A stretch of DNA of 64,000 nucleotides from Thiotrichaceae bacterium (GTDB taxonomy: Bacteria; Pseudomonadota; Gammaproteobacteria; Beggiatoales; Beggiatoaceae), in assembly GCA_011391085.1 (NCBI GenBank), contig JAABRD010000021.1, forward strand, positions 20,583 through 84,582, given 5' to 3'. The translations under genes and the position numbers were made by a program. How positions within the stretch are numbered: the first letter of the stretch is position 1; the number at the start of each line of letters is the position of its first letter. Below are positions 63,250-64,000 of this stretch, piece after piece. The notes below the pieces were generated by a model, which saw nothing but the letters and a program-made list of their open reading frames with translations, had not been told where the DNA came from and did no database searches.

Positions 63250-64000
63250 TCATGGCACCGCCAATAACTCGCCAACCTTAGCGGCCACTTTATCCCAACT
63301 ACTCCCTACCACCGCAGCCCGTCGTTTTGAGATGAGAGACGGGTCATCTTCTTTCAAAGCCTTATCGATTCCGTCCAAAAATTCTGCATGAGAATTAGCC
63401 GTGCAAATCAACGACTGATAAGGTTCAAACGCAGGTAGATTCATAACCACAATCGGATAGCCAGCGGCCAAATATTCTTTCAGTTTAGTCGGATTACACA
63501 TCTTGTTAAAATCATTTTGAAGGAAGGGAATGATTCCAACGTCAAAATGCGCCGCGTGGCTAGGCAGTTCAGTAGGTGGAATTTGGGCAATATGAACCAC
63601 ATTCGGTTCGGCCAGTACACGAGATAAATCCATCTGTTTGGGACCAATGAGAACCAAGGTTCCAGGCGAGATATGCCGGGCAATTTTTATCATCAGTTCC
63701 ACATCCATGCGATATTCGTCCATGCCACCATAGAAGCCAATGATAGGTTTGGGAAGGTCACGCAAGGAGTTGGGAAGGGGGCAACGCGATCCATTGACGG
63801 GACGGGCTGATACAAATTGGTCATAGTCAACACCGTGTCCAATGAGAACGGATTGTTTGACTAAAATGCGTTCTTGTTCCATCAGTCCTTCGTGAACGTA
63901 AGCGGCCGCGTCGGAGATTTCTAACAACCGTTTTTCCAGAGTCCAAACTTGGTCTTTATTCGCTTCTGGAAGCGTGGTAAAATCATCGCACCGGTCAAAG
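63250..64000 (-). CDS. Glycosyltransferase (GT-B, family 4-like), 3' part
   Basis: The frame is open to the window edge, so the N-terminal part is cut off. The first visible residues FDRCDDFTTLPEANKDQVW resemble the Y/F-D-x-x-DD-F segment of GT-B sugar transferases. The donor-binding half follows: IGFYGGMDEYRMDVELM, LVLIGPKQ, VGIIPFLQNDFNKMCNPTKLKE cut here as VGIIPFLQND and CNPTKLKEYLAAGYPIV (the E-containing motif that contacts the nucleotide-sugar). Acceptor unknown. Confidence 0.88.
   Translation of the reverse strand, partial: FDRCDDFTTLPEANKDQVWTLEKRLLEISDAAAYVHEGLMEQERILVKQSVLIGHGVDYDQFVSARPVNGSRCPLPNSLRDLPKPIIGFYGGMDEYRMDVELMIKIARHISPGTLVLIGPKQMDLSRVLAEPNVVHIAQIPPTELPSHAAHFDVGIIPFLQNDFNKMCNPTKLKEYLAAGYPIVVMNLPAFEPYQSLICTANSHAEFLDGIDKALKEDDPSLISKRRAAVVGSSWDKVAAKVGELLAVP

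Overview
The window looks like a gammaproteobacterial chromosome, most probably from a large sulfur bacterium of the Beggiatoa/Thiotrichaceae type. This is an inference. It rests on the gammaproteobacterial gene order ratA-ratB-bamE-fur, on the infC-rpmI-rplT operon, on Lon, HemW and CobW-type genes, and above all on the very high density of short palindromic and tandem repeats between and inside genes. Decayed transposase, toxin-antitoxin and nuclease genes fill the rest, as is usual in those genomes.

Layout. Positions 1-3271 hold housekeeping genes (ratA end, ratB, bamE, fur) and a receiver-histidine kinase hybrid. Positions 3300-4200 are a graveyard of broken mobile and antitoxin genes. 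Positions 4221-36926 form a single-strand (minus) hybrid PKS/NRPS cluster. Positions 37135-39546 hold a small DNA methyltransferase/HNH group. Positions 39863-41102 are infC-rpmI-rplT with a near-consensus promoter. Positions 41243-58016 are mixed cellular genes: CobW GTPase, metallo-beta-lactamase fold, M48 peptidase, Lon, O-antigen ligase-like, HemW, Hsp20, a sulfotransferase, an EAL-CBS-GGDEF protein and a Uma2-like nuclease. Positions 58141-63007 are an accessory zone with two broken genes and several toxin-antitoxin pairs. The right edge carries part of a glycosyltransferase.

The biosynthetic cluster reads in order from high to low coordinates: KS-AT(dead)-AT; a secreted protein; a four-gene FkbK/ACP/FkbI/FkbH set that should make hydroxymalonyl-ACP (no O-methyltransferase is present); a seven-repeat predicted beta-propeller; ACP-aminotransferase-C-A(Asn-like)-PCP; a relic of a lost NRPS; panD; a truncated propeller copy; KS-AT-KR-ACP; and C-A(Thr)-PCP-sulfotransferase-C-A(Gly)-PCP-thioesterase. 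The modules are collinear. They predict a beta-amino acyl chain joined to Asn, extended by one ketoreduced two-carbon unit (a statine-like residue), then Thr, then Gly, and released by the thioesterase. A sulfotransferase domain sits directly after the Thr-loaded carrier. No loading module, phosphopantetheinyl transferase or exporter is visible here.

The second main theme is repeats. At least seven families of short palindromes occur between genes and also inside the four megasynthase genes, in frame and without stops, adding peptide insertions to linkers and loops. Several miniature inverted-repeat elements are recognisable, two with 8-bp target duplications (one exact, one with a mismatch). 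One borders a deletion that truncated a propeller gene.
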